A DNA stretch of 64,000 bases, taken from contig CP018627.1 of the NCBI GenBank assembly GCA_002021875.1, positions 4,650,001 to 4,714,000 of the forward strand. The letters run 5' to 3'. The notes beneath the pieces are model-generated. The model made no database searches, was not told where the DNA came from, and saw only the letters and a program-made list of their open reading frames with translations. The translations under genes and the position numbers were made by a program. Source of the DNA: Streptomyces hygroscopicus (GTDB taxonomy: Bacteria; Actinomycetota; Actinomycetes; Streptomycetales; Streptomycetaceae). Every line of letters begins with the position of its first letter. The stretch's first letter is position 1. Shown here piece by piece: positions 53,741 to 61,927 of the stretch.

Positions 53741-55078
53741 TCAGCGGCGGGCGGCCGGCGCGGATACGCCGATGGCCCGGCGGTACTGCTCGACGGTGCC
53801 GCGCGCGGCCTGTTCCCAGGTGAAGCGGCGCAGCACCCGTTCACGGCCCGCGACGCCCAGCCGTCGTCTGAGGTCGGCGTCGCCCAGCAGCCGGATCAGG
53901 GCCGCGGCGAGCGCGCCGGCGTCGCCGGGCGGTACGGCCAGGCAGGTCTCGCCGTCGGGTCCGGCGACCTCGGGGATCGCACCGCCGGTGGTGGCGACCA
54001 GCGGGGTGCCGGTGGCCATGGCCTCGGCGGCGGGCAGCGAGAACCCCTCGTACAGCGAGGGCACACAGGCGATCTGGGCGCTACGCACCAGGTCCACCAG
54101 TTCGGCGTCGCTGATGCCCTTGACGAACTCGACGGCGTCCTCGAGTCCGTGGCGCGCCATGGTGGTGGCCACCGGTCCCTCCTGCGGCCGCTTGCCGACG
54201 ACGACCAGATGGGCCTCGGGGTTCTCGGCGCGGACCTTGGCGAGCGCCTCGATCAGATACACCAGGCCCTTGAGCGGCACATCCGCGCTCGATGTGGTGA
54301 CGATGCGCCCGGGGGTCACGGGGACGGCGGGGTCGGGCGAGAACAGCCCGGTGTCCGCGCCGATGTGCACCACGTGGATCCGGTCCGGCCGCACTCCGAG
54401 GTCCTCGACGATCTCCCGGCGGGAGGAGCCGGAGACGGTGAGCACCGAGGGCAGCCGCCGGGCCACCCGCTTCTGCATCCGGGTGAAGCCGTACCAACGG
54501 CGCACGGAGAACCGGCGCTTCCAGCCGTCGGCGGCGTCCAGCTCGAGCTGCCGGTCGACGGTGATGGGGTGGTGGATGGTGGTCACCAGCGGGAAGCCGA
54601 GCCGCTCCAGGCCCAGCAGCCCGTATCCCAGGGTCTGGTTGTCGTGGACGACGTCGAACTGGCCGGGGCGCGCGGCGAGATGGCGGCGGGCGCGCAGGCT
54701 GAAGGTGAGCGGCTCGGGGAAGCCGCCGGTCCACATGGTGGAGACCTCCAGGGCGTCGACCCAGTCCCGGTACTCCTCGCGCCGGGGCGTGCGGAACGGG
54801 TCGGGCTGGCGGTAGAGGTCGAGGCTGGGCAGCTCGGTGAGGGTGACGCCCTCCCCGGCGTCCAGCACCGGATACGGCTGGGCGCCGATGACCTCGACGG
54901 TGTGGCCGAGCCGGGCGAGCTCCCGGGAGAGATGGCGCACATAGACGCCCTGGCCCCCGCAGAATGGATTCCCCTTGTAGCTGAGCAGGGCGATGCGCAG
55001 CGGCCGTTCGCCGGTGGCGGTGGGGGGTGCTGCTCGAAGCGGGTCGGCCCCGGTCTCCTGCGCGGCCTCTGCGGTCAC
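53741..55078 (-). CDS. Glycosyltransferase family 4
   Basis: 445 residues of the GT-B fold. LRIALLSYKGNPFCGGQGVYVRHLSRELARLGHTVEVIG is the N-terminal acceptor domain; the C-terminal donor domain has HIGADTGLFSP, VVGKRPQEGP and the EGFSLPAAEAMATGTPLVATTGGAIPEV signature with its E-x7-E. GGAGGGGG stands before GTG 55078. First gene of the operon with a methyltransferase and toroid enzyme; a KstR-type box lies 54 bp upstream. The donor sugar and acceptor, probably a lipid or isoprenoid, are unknown. Confidence 0.92.
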   Translation of the reverse strand: MTAEAAQETGADPLRAAPPTATGERPLRIALLSYKGNPFCGGQGVYVRHLSRELARLGHTVEVIGAQPYPVLDAGEGVTLTELPSLDLYRQPDPFRTPRREEYRDWVDALEVSTMWTGGFPEPLTFSLRARRHLAARPGQFDVVHDNQTLGYGLLGLERLGFPLVTTIHHPITVDRQLELDAADGWKRRFSVRRWYGFTRMQKRVARRLPSVLTVSGSSRREIVEDLGVRPDRIHVVHIGADTGLFSPDPAVPVTPGRIVTTSSADVPLKGLVYLIEALAKVRAENPEAHLVVVGKRPQEGPVATTMARHGLEDAVEFVKGISDAELVDLVRSAQIACVPSLYEGFSLPAAEAMATGTPLVATTGGAIPEVAGPDGETCLAVPPGDAGALAAALIRLLGDADLRRRLGVAGRERVLRRFTWEQAARGTVEQYRRAIGVSAPAARR

Positions 55079-55131
55079 TCGCGCCCCCTCCTTGGTGCAG
55101 TTCAGCGGGAGCGTATCCGCTTCCGTTTATC

Positions 55132-55145
55132 TAGAACAAGTTCCA
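55132..55145. promoter_or_regulatory. KstR-type box B
   Basis: TAGAACAAGTTCCA fits TnnAACnnGTTnnA; the flanks extend it to CTAGAAC...CACTAG. It lies 54 bp before the glycosyltransferase start. The 418-bp gap 55,079-55,496 holds this box, box C and no gene. Confidence 0.75.
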
Positions 55146-55393
55146 CTAGCGCATCCCCTGAGGAGTCACGAAGATACCTGCCCCGCATGGCCGCTCCAGG
55201 GCCGGGGCGGGTGATCCCTACCACTCGGTAGCCAAGACGCCGGGGAGAAGTTGGCAATGGGCGTGTGCACCGGGCGGGCCACCGGCCGACCCGCCCGCGA
55301 GCGCCGCGCGGCGACAACCCGCCCCAACTGCCGCGACAGCAACCTGCCTCAACTGCGCGGACACGGGTGCTTCGGGGAGGACCCGCGCTAGCC

Positions 55394-55407
55394 TAGAACG
55401 AGTTCCA
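55394..55407. promoter_or_regulatory. KstR-type box C (autoregulation)
   Basis: TAGAACGAGTTCCA, differing from box B only in the central dinucleotide, 90 bp before the kstR-like start. Confidence 0.78.
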
Positions 55408-55496
55408 GTGACTCGCAGGCCCGGGCCGGTCCTGCGATCATGCACGGTGTCCGCTTGCCCCCGACCCGCACACGCAACACATTCGAAGTGGGACAA

Positions 55497-56111
55497 ATGA
55501 CCGCAGAAGTCAAGCCAGCCGCCCTACAGCTGACCGAGCGACAGGAAGCGCGCCGCCGGCGCATCCTGCACGCCAGCGCCCGGTTGGCCAGCCGAGGCGG
55601 CTTCGACGCGGTCCAGATGCGCGAGGTCGCGGAGAACTCCGGGGTGGCGCTCGGCACCCTCTACCGCTACTTCCCCTCCAAGGTCCATCTGCTGGTCGCG
55701 ACGATGCAGGACCAGCTGCAGCATATGCATGAGACGCTGCGCAAGCGCCCGCCGACCGAGGAGGAGCCGGCCGCCCGGGTCGCCCAGACCCTGATGCGCG
55801 CCTTCCGCGCCCTGCAGCGCGAACCCCATCTGGCCGACGCGATGGTGCGCGCCCTCACCTTCGCCGACCGGTCGGTCAGCCCGGAGGTGGACACGGTCTC
55901 CCGGCTCACCACCGCGATCATCCTGGACGCCATGGGCCTGGACGACTCCCCGACGCCCGAGCAGCTCTCCGCGGTCCGCGTCATCGAGCACACCTGGCAT
56001 TCGGCGCTGATCACCTGGCTGTCGGGGCGCGCCTCGATCGCCCAGGTCAAGATCGACATCGAGACCGTCTGCCGTCTGATCGACCTCACGGCGCCCGCCC
56101 CGGCCGGGTAG
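55497..56111 (+). CDS. kstR: KstR-like TetR-family repressor
   Basis: 204 residues. The HTH region, RRRRILHASARLASRGGFDA then VQMREVAENSGVALGTLYRYFPSKVHLLVATM, follows mycobacterial KstR nearly position by position (GGFxAVQMRxVAE, GTLYRYFPSKVHLLV). KstR represses cholesterol/steroid catabolism and is released by a 3-oxo-steroid-CoA. The ATG at 55497 has AAGTGGGA upstream. Box C lies before it, and further boxes occur before MaoC and the divergent glycosyltransferase. Whether the ligand is a steroid or another acyl-CoA here is open. Confidence 0.88.
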   Translation: MTAEVKPAALQLTERQEARRRRILHASARLASRGGFDAVQMREVAENSGVALGTLYRYFPSKVHLLVATMQDQLQHMHETLRKRPPTEEEPAARVAQTLMRAFRALQREPHLADAMVRALTFADRSVSPEVDTVSRLTTAIILDAMGLDDSPTPEQLSAVRVIEHTWHSALITWLSGRASIAQVKIDIETVCRLIDLTAPAPAG

Positions 56112-56348
56112 CCGGGGGCGTTCCGGGCCGAGGCGTCCGATAGCCGGGCGGCGTACCGCACAACAGGGGCGCATGGGCCAAATCTTGCGCCCCTTCGAGC
56201 CTCCGGACGTGGTTTGTGCGCCCTCGCGCCCCCTCTTGGCTCAAATTCCGCGTTCACGCTCTGCCCAATCCCGGTATTCATGAACGGCGCGCGACAGAGC
56301 GACAACGGCGCGCGACGAGAGAACGCATCGTGGGGGGTGGAGAAGTTC

Positions 56349-56969
56349 GTGATCAGGTTACTTCTGGTACACGAGTCAGGGCTGCTGAGATCAGCCCTGG
56401 CCTCGGTGATAGGGGCCGAACCAGACATCGAGGCAGCCGCGTGTGCCTGGCGTGACGCGCGTAGCCAGGCCCGTTCCTTGGTGCCGCAGGTGTGCGTGGT
56501 GGACACGGACTGCCCGGCGGCCGACAAGGCGGCACGCAAGGGCGAGTGGGGGAAGTTCGTCGCCTCCGCCTCTGGGGAGGGCGGGGACTGCGGACTGCTG
56601 GTGCTGGTCAACTCGGAGCGGCCGGGCCCACTGCGCCGCGCCCATGAGGCCCGGGCGCTGGGATACGTCGACAAGGACGCCCCACCGCAGCGGCTGATCG
56701 AGGCCATCCGGCGGGTGGCACGGAAGGAGCGCTATGTCGACGACGCGCTGGGCTACGGCTTCCTCCAGGCGGCCAAGATCCCACTGACCGAGCGTGAGCT
56801 GGGCGTGCTGTCGCTGGCCGCCGATGGCGCCTCCATCCCGGAGATCGCCCGTACGCTCCACCTGTCCACCGGGACCATCCGCAACTACCTGGCCGCGATC
56901 ACCCGGAAGACCGGGGCGCGCAACCGCGTGGACGCCATACGGATATCCCAGTGCGAGGGCTGGGTCTGA
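56349..56969 (+). CDS. LuxR-family (NarL-type) response regulator, atypical receiver
   Basis: 206 residues from GTG 56349, which has GGTGGAG upstream; GTG 56337 is an alternative. The N-terminal half resembles a receiver (IRLLLVHESGLLRSAL; VCVVDTDCP; LVLVNSE; LGYVDKDAPPQRLIEAI), but the first acidic pair is replaced by HES, so phosphorylation is doubtful. The C-terminal HTH is LTERELGVLSLAADGASIPE then LHLSTGTIRNYLAAITRKTGA. No kinase is adjacent. It converges on the TnpB-like gene with a 6-bp gap. Confidence 0.85.
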   Translation: MIRLLLVHESGLLRSALASVIGAEPDIEAAACAWRDARSQARSLVPQVCVVDTDCPAADKAARKGEWGKFVASASGEGGDCGLLVLVNSERPGPLRRAHEARALGYVDKDAPPQRLIEAIRRVARKERYVDDALGYGFLQAAKIPLTERELGVLSLAADGASIPEIARTLHLSTGTIRNYLAAITRKTGARNRVDAIRISQCEGWV

Positions 56970-56975
56970 CCGTTC

Positions 56976-58604
56976 CTAATGACTGAGCGGGAGTGAGTCC
57001 TGGTGCCAGAGCCCATGCTCAGCCGTGTGCCCCGAACGGTGCTGGGCACACTGGTCCCCCGCTTTCGCTCTCGCGTCCGGCGACACGGATCCTGTCCGTG
57101 GTCCGGGAACGGAGGGGCGGGTTCCTTCACGCCCCGAGACGCCCGGTTCGGCCTGGACGGTCCGATGCCCCGCACGATCGCTCCGGTCGTGCGGGGGCGG
57201 TGCCGTCCGTCGCCGGATCGGGTGCCCCAGGGCGCGCCTTCCGATCGCCACGGCGGCTGCGTCGTGGCGGGTGGTGGTGCGGTTGGTGCTGGTGAGGGGT
57301 TTCTTCCAGTGCTGGGCGCCCCACTTGCTGGTGTAGGCCGGGTCGACGGCGATGACGGTGATGCCGAGTTCGGCGGCCATCGACACCAGCCGGGCCCGCA
57401 GCTTGGCCACGGGCATGCCGGAGATCAGGTTGCGGAACCGCTTTCGCCTGCCGTGTTTCTCGCGGGTCTTCTCCGTGGTGAAGTCGAGGTCTTCGATCGC
57501 GATGGCCAGGCCGTGGCGTTCGGCCCAGTGCAGCAGGCGGATCAGGGCGTGCCGGACCTGGGCGTCACGGTGTGGGGCGGGGCCGGACAGGTCGAAGCCG
57601 AACCGGAGCGGTTCTCCGACGGGGTTGCCGTGTGTGTCCAGGCGCCAGGCTGCGAGGTGGTCGGCGTTGGTATCGACGCCGACCAGGCCGTTGGTGCGGG
57701 CTGCGGCCAGGGGCACGGTCTTCACCGGGGGGATGGTCCACGATGCGGTGAGGTACCAGCGCCCGCATGATGTGTCTTCGTGGATGCGGTAGGCGATGGC
57801 GCGGTTGGCGGTGACCCTGTCGCGCCACTGCTCACCCCGGTGTGCGAACGCCACCCGCGCGGCGAGCACGTACCGGCCGTGCGGGGCGTTGGCCAGATGC
57901 GCCAGCGGGGCGGGGAGTTTGAGGGAGACCTCGCCGTCGGGGGTGACGCGGATGGTCTCGTTGCCGAACCGCTTGCCGGACTCGCCATCGGCTTGGAGGA
58001 ACCGGCGCACGGCCTGCCACCGCGTGCGCCACCCCTCCTCGGTGAACCCGGCGGCCTGCAGGTGGTGGCGGGTGTTCAGCAGCCCCTTCCCGCCCCGCAC
58101 CACACGGACGACTCCGGCCTCACGATCGGCCCGTGCCGCCCGAAGCCGGTCTTCGAGCACGTGCAGGCGGCGGGCCTTCGCATGCCACTCCTGCCTGCTG
58201 CGGTAGCCGCCCGGAGCGCGCTTGCCGCCCTTCTCCCCGATCGGCAGGGACAGCCGGTGCGCGATCGTGCGCACACCCGCTTCCAGACTCTGGATGTGCG
58301 CGAGCTGCCCGCGCCTGGCCAGCGCCCACTGATCATGGGTGGCCTTGGTGATCGACCCGGCCCATCGGGAGGAGGACTCCCGCGTCAGGGTCCTCTTGCG
58401 CTCGGCCCACTGGCCAGTGTCATGGTCCAGCCCGGCCGCACACCGCGCTTTCAAGTCCAGGGAGGCGAGCGTACCGAGCAGGTCACCGATCAGACGAAGA
58501 ACCTTCTCATCCTCAACACTCAGGTGCTTGAGCCGGTCGCGGACCGCGGCTCCGGACGGGCCAAGAGCGACGAACGGTGCCGCCACCTCCCGTAGCCCGC
58601 CCAT
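56976..58604 (-). CDS. Solitary TnpB-like RuvC-family protein
   Basis: 542 residues. RuvC-like acidic residues are in GVDTNADHLAAW (Asp near 311), IAIEDLDF (Glu near 371) and TTRHDAAAVAIGRRALG (Asp near 448), the order of IS605/IS607 TnpB and Cas12 nucleases. After DPAYTSKWGAQHW, where TnpB has a CxxC zinc ribbon, no cysteine pair follows. About 75 C-terminal residues are basic and disordered. There is no TnpA gene and no clear element ends. The ATG at 58604 has a GGGGTGAGGGG leader, but the true N-terminus is uncertain. It may be a domesticated or accessory form. Confidence 0.8.
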   Translation of the reverse strand: MGGLREVAAPFVALGPSGAAVRDRLKHLSVEDEKVLRLIGDLLGTLASLDLKARCAAGLDHDTGQWAERKRTLTRESSSRWAGSITKATHDQWALARRGQLAHIQSLEAGVRTIAHRLSLPIGEKGGKRAPGGYRSRQEWHAKARRLHVLEDRLRAARADREAGVVRVVRGGKGLLNTRHHLQAAGFTEEGWRTRWQAVRRFLQADGESGKRFGNETIRVTPDGEVSLKLPAPLAHLANAPHGRYVLAARVAFAHRGEQWRDRVTANRAIAYRIHEDTSCGRWYLTASWTIPPVKTVPLAAARTNGLVGVDTNADHLAAWRLDTHGNPVGEPLRFGFDLSGPAPHRDAQVRHALIRLLHWAERHGLAIAIEDLDFTTEKTREKHGRRKRFRNLISGMPVAKLRARLVSMAAELGITVIAVDPAYTSKWGAQHWKKPLTSTNRTTTRHDAAAVAIGRRALGHPIRRRTAPPPHDRSDRAGHRTVQAEPGVSGREGTRPSVPGPRTGSVSPDARAKAGDQCAQHRSGHTAEHGLWHQDSLPLSH

Positions 58605-58847
58605 CCCCTCACCCCCGCCCCCACGCTGCCGACAAACCCCTCACCACGCTCAACGACCACCACTGGCAAAGGTCACACATTCGACCAAGGAACCTTCGTT
58701 CCCACTCATGGGGTCGTACGTGCCGCAGCCCGAACACTCACTCATATACGCCAGAACACGCCTGCGCGCGGTCAGTCGCCAGCAGTTCACAACCCCTGCC
58801 GACGACGACGGCGGTCCGACCCCTGCCGACGGCGGCTGGGGGAGCCG

Positions 58848-59081
58848 CTACTCGTCAGGGGGAAAGACCTGTTCGCCGGTGTCCGCCAGGCGCAGGGCGA
58901 TCGCTTCGACCGGACAGCCCTCGGCCGCCGCGAGCACCGCCTCGGAAGCATCGGCCTCCGTCTCGACGGGATGCGACTGCCGCGCCCCGTCGAGCCGGAA
59001 GCCGCCCGGCGCGGTGCTCACGCACATCCCCGAGCCGATGCACACGCCCCGGTCCACCTCGATCCGCCAGCGGTCCCCCAT
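58848..59081 (-). CDS. Ferredoxin of the P450-partner type
   Basis: 77 residues. VDRGVCIGSGMCVSTAPGGF and AAEGCPVEAIAL give the C-x5-C ... CP pattern of small [3Fe-4S]/[4Fe-4S] ferredoxins that feed electrons to actinobacterial P450s. The ATG at 59081 overlaps the aldehyde dehydrogenase stop (ATGA). Its operon partner and the P450 at 61928 make an oxidation module likely: hydroxylation by P450, then oxidation to the acid. Confidence 0.92.
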   Translation of the reverse strand: MGDRWRIEVDRGVCIGSGMCVSTAPGGFRLDGARQSHPVETEADASEAVLAAAEGCPVEAIALRLADTGEQVFPPDE

Positions 59082-60547
59082 CAGTCCGTCTCCCCGTCCC
59101 AGCCCTGGGGCAGGTGGATCATCTTGTGCTCCAGATACGCGGCGAACCCCTCCGGGCCGAACTCCCGGCCCAGACCGGAGTTCTTGTAGCCGCCGAACGG
59201 CCCGAGCATGTCGAGGCTGAAGGTGTTGACCGAGTAGGTGCCGGTGCGGATGCGCCGCGCGAAGTCGATGCCGTGCCCGACGTCCGCCGTCCACACGGAG
59301 CCGGACAGCCCGTAGTCGGAGTCATTGGCGATCCGGGCCGCCTCCTCCTCGTCCCCGTACGGCAGCAGACAGATCACCGGGCCGAAGATCTCCTCACGGG
59401 CGATCCGCATGCCGTTGCCGACATCGCCGAAGAGCGTGGGCTCCACATACCAGCCGGTGTCCAGGGCCTCCGGACGGCCGCCGCCCGTCAGCACCTTGGC
59501 GCCCTCCCGCTGCCCCAGCGCGATGTAGTCCAGCGACCGCTTCTGCTGCCGCCGCGCCACCAGCGGCCCGACCTGGGTGGCCGGATCCAGCGGGTCGCCG
59601 ACGACCAGGGCGGAGGCGGCGGCGGCGAAGCGCTCGGCGATCTCGTCGTAGTGGCTGCGCGGGGCGAGGATCCGGGTCTGGGCCACACACGCCTGGCCGT
59701 TGTTCATCCAGGCGTTGGGCACGATCCCGGCGACGGCCGCGTCCAGATCCGCGTCCGGCAGGATCACCGCGGCCGACTTGCCGCCCAACTCCAGTGTGAC
59801 CCGGGTCAGATGGCGCGAGGCGACCTCCATCACCCGCTTGCCGGCCGCGACCGACCCGGTGAACGACACCTTGTCCACGCCCGGGTGGCCGACCAGATAC
59901 TCGCTGACCTCGCGGTCGGCCGGAAGGATCGACAGCACCCCCTCGGGCAGCCCCGCCTCGGCCGTGATCTCCGCCAGGATGTAGGAGTCCAGCGGCGTCT
60001 CGGGGGACGGTTTGAGGATCACCGAGCACCCGGCGAGCAGCGCGGGCGCCAGTTTCGCGGCGGCCACGAACTGCGGCACGTTCCACGGCACCACGGCCGC
60101 GACCACCCCGACCGGCTCCCGCCGCACCAGCAGCGGGCCGAGCACCCCGGCCCGCCGCTCCTCGTAGCCGAAGTCACGGGCCACGGTGATGGCCGCGTCC
60201 CACACCATCATCGCGCCGAGCGCCTGGGCGAGGACGCTCCAGGAGTACGGGGAGCCGTTCTGCGCGCTGATGACCCGGGCGATCTCCTCATGGCGTACGG
60301 CGATGGCGTCCTTGATCCGGGTGACCACCGCGATCCGCTCGGCCACGCTCATTCGGGGCCAGGGGCCCTCGTCGAACGCCGTCCGCGCCACCGCGACCGC
60401 CCGGTCCACATCGCCGCGCGCGGCGTGTGGCACCCGGCCGATGACCTCCTCGGTGTGGGGCGAGACGACCTCGATGGTGTCGTCGCCCGCCGGGTCGGTC
60501 AGCGTGCCGCCGATGAAGAGCTGCCCGTGCTCGATGAGATCGCCCAT
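59081..60547 (-). CDS. NAD-dependent aldehyde dehydrogenase
   Basis: 488 residues, full length. VVPWNVPQFVAAAKLAPALLAGCSVILKPSPETP, FTGSVAAGKRVM, LELGGKSAAVILPDAD (general-base Glu) and NNGQACVAQTRIL (catalytic Cys) are all present, with EEIFGPVICLLPY and GGYKNSGLGREFGPEGF at the end. GGAGGCGA precedes the ATG at 60547. It oxidises an aldehyde to the acid. It is translated with the ferredoxin. A 27-bp tandem repeat and a KstR-like site lie upstream. Confidence 0.95.
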   Translation of the reverse strand: MGDLIEHGQLFIGGTLTDPAGDDTIEVVSPHTEEVIGRVPHAARGDVDRAVAVARTAFDEGPWPRMSVAERIAVVTRIKDAIAVRHEEIARVISAQNGSPYSWSVLAQALGAMMVWDAAITVARDFGYEERRAGVLGPLLVRREPVGVVAAVVPWNVPQFVAAAKLAPALLAGCSVILKPSPETPLDSYILAEITAEAGLPEGVLSILPADREVSEYLVGHPGVDKVSFTGSVAAGKRVMEVASRHLTRVTLELGGKSAAVILPDADLDAAVAGIVPNAWMNNGQACVAQTRILAPRSHYDEIAERFAAAASALVVGDPLDPATQVGPLVARRQQKRSLDYIALGQREGAKVLTGGGRPEALDTGWYVEPTLFGDVGNGMRIAREEIFGPVICLLPYGDEEEAARIANDSDYGLSGSVWTADVGHGIDFARRIRTGTYSVNTFSLDMLGPFGGYKNSGLGREFGPEGFAAYLEHKMIHLPQGWDGETD

Positions 60548-60584
60548 CGTTCGCCTCCGGCCGATGACTGAGGGGTACGTCCGG

Positions 60585-60716
60585 CTGGCCCGCACCCGGG
60601 GCCGCCGACAGCCGGCCCGCACTCGGGGCCGCCAACAGCTCGCCCGGTCGCGGGACCGCCACTGGCTCGCCCGATCCGGGGCCGAACAGCTCGCCCGAAC
60701 CCGGGGCCGCCAATAT
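60585..60716. repeat. Five 24-27-bp tandem repeats
   Basis: Units start at 60585, 60612, 60639, 60666 (24 bp) and 60690 and follow CTCGCCCG-x-ACCCGGGGCCGCCAACAG. They lie in what should be the 5' leader of the aldehyde dehydrogenase message. Confidence 0.85.
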
Positions 60717-60730
60717 CTGACGCTGCATCA

Positions 60731-60756
60731 GAACTGATACCAGTTCCAGCTATAGT
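60731..60756. promoter_or_regulatory. KstR-like box D and -10 element
   Basis: TGATACCAGTTCCA (60735-60748) fits seven of the eight fixed positions of TnnAACnnGTTnnA. An overlapping dyad GAACT-N6-AGTTC spans 60731-60746. TATAGT (60751-60756) is a good -10 for the MBL gene starting at 60790. The site is between the divergent aldehyde dehydrogenase and MBL genes. Confidence 0.55.
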
Positions 60757-60789
60757 GGGCAATGCTTGTGTCGAGGAGAGGGGGAGCCG

Positions 60790-61842
60790 ATGGCGCAGGT
60801 GGCGCGGGTGACCGAGCACGGCGGCGGAGTGTGGAGCATCCCGGTCCCGATCCCCGACAATCCGCTCGGGCACACCCTGGTCCACCTTCTCGACACCGAC
60901 CGCGGCCCGGTCCTGATCGACACCGGCTGGGACGACCCCACGGCCTGGGACACCCTCACCGCCGGGCTCGCCGCATGCGGCACCTCCGTCTCCGATGTCC
61001 ACGGCGTCCTCGTCACCCATCACCACCCCGACCACCACGGGCTGTCCGGCCAGGTGCGGGAGGCGTCCGGGGCGTGGATCGCGATGCACGCCGCCGACGC
61101 CCAGGTCGTCCGGCGCACCCGCGAGGCCGAGCCCTCCCGCTGGCTCGTCTACCTGGAGGAGAAGCTCAGCGCGGCCGGGGCGCCCGAGGAGCATCTGGCC
61201 CCGCTGCGCGCCAGCCGCGAGTCCGGCCGCACGGGCCTCCCGGGGCAGCGGGCCGCCCTCCCCGACCGCGAGATCGTCCCCGGTGAACTCCTCGATCTGC
61301 CGGGCCGCCGGCTGCGCGCCGTCTGGACTCCCGGCCACACCCCCGGCCATGTCTGCCTCCACCTCGAAGAGGCCCACCCGGCGGCCGGCGAGGGCATGCC
61401 CGGCCATGGCCGCCTCTTCTCGGGTGACCATCTGCTGCCCGAGATCACCCCCCATATCGGGCTCTACGAGGACCCCGACGACACGACCGTCATCGACCCC
61501 CTCGGCGACTACCTCGACTCCCTCGAACGCGTCGCCGCCCTCGCCCCGGCCGAGGTGCTCCCCGCCCATCAGTACGCCTTCACCGACGCCCCGGCGCGGG
61601 TGCGCGCGCTGCTGAGCCACCACGAGGAGCGGCTGGCCGGGCTGCGGGCCCTGCTCACCACCCCGCTCACCCCGTGGCAGCTCGCCGAATCCATGGAGTG
61701 GAACCGCCCCTGGGAGCAGATCCCCTACGGCTCCCGCAACATCGCGGTCTCGGAGGCGGAGGCGCATCTGCGACGGCTGGTGAAGCTGGGCCGGGCGGAA
61801 GCGGTGCCGGGCAGCGATCCCGTTACCTACCATGCGATTTGA
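60790..61842 (+). CDS. MBL-fold metallo-hydrolase
   Basis: 350 residues. The metal motif is THHHPDHHG (HxHxDH), with GHTPGHVCLHL and LFSGDHLLPEITPHIGL as later ligands; VLIDTGWDD opens the first sheet. A helical C-terminal domain follows (about 265-350). Known relatives hydrolyse thioesters, lactones or phosphodiesters; a CoA-thioesterase role would suit the setting. GGGGGAG precedes the ATG at 60790. Divergent from aldehyde dehydrogenase-ferredoxin and followed by the P450. Confidence 0.9.
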   Translation: MAQVARVTEHGGGVWSIPVPIPDNPLGHTLVHLLDTDRGPVLIDTGWDDPTAWDTLTAGLAACGTSVSDVHGVLVTHHHPDHHGLSGQVREASGAWIAMHAADAQVVRRTREAEPSRWLVYLEEKLSAAGAPEEHLAPLRASRESGRTGLPGQRAALPDREIVPGELLDLPGRRLRAVWTPGHTPGHVCLHLEEAHPAAGEGMPGHGRLFSGDHLLPEITPHIGLYEDPDDTTVIDPLGDYLDSLERVAALAPAEVLPAHQYAFTDAPARVRALLSHHEERLAGLRALLTTPLTPWQLAESMEWNRPWEQIPYGSRNIAVSEAEAHLRRLVKLGRAEAVPGSDPVTYHAI

Positions 61843-61927
61843 TTGACCTACGGGGTGCCGGTCCTCCTGACGGGCAGTTAGCCTTACCCGCTTCGGCGCA
61901 CCCACCCCCGTATCAGCAGGAGCATGC

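Noticed and set aside
56976..58850. Complete insertion sequence around the TnpB-like gene
   Set aside because: No TnpA, no terminal inverted repeat or target duplication, and the flanking genes are intact.
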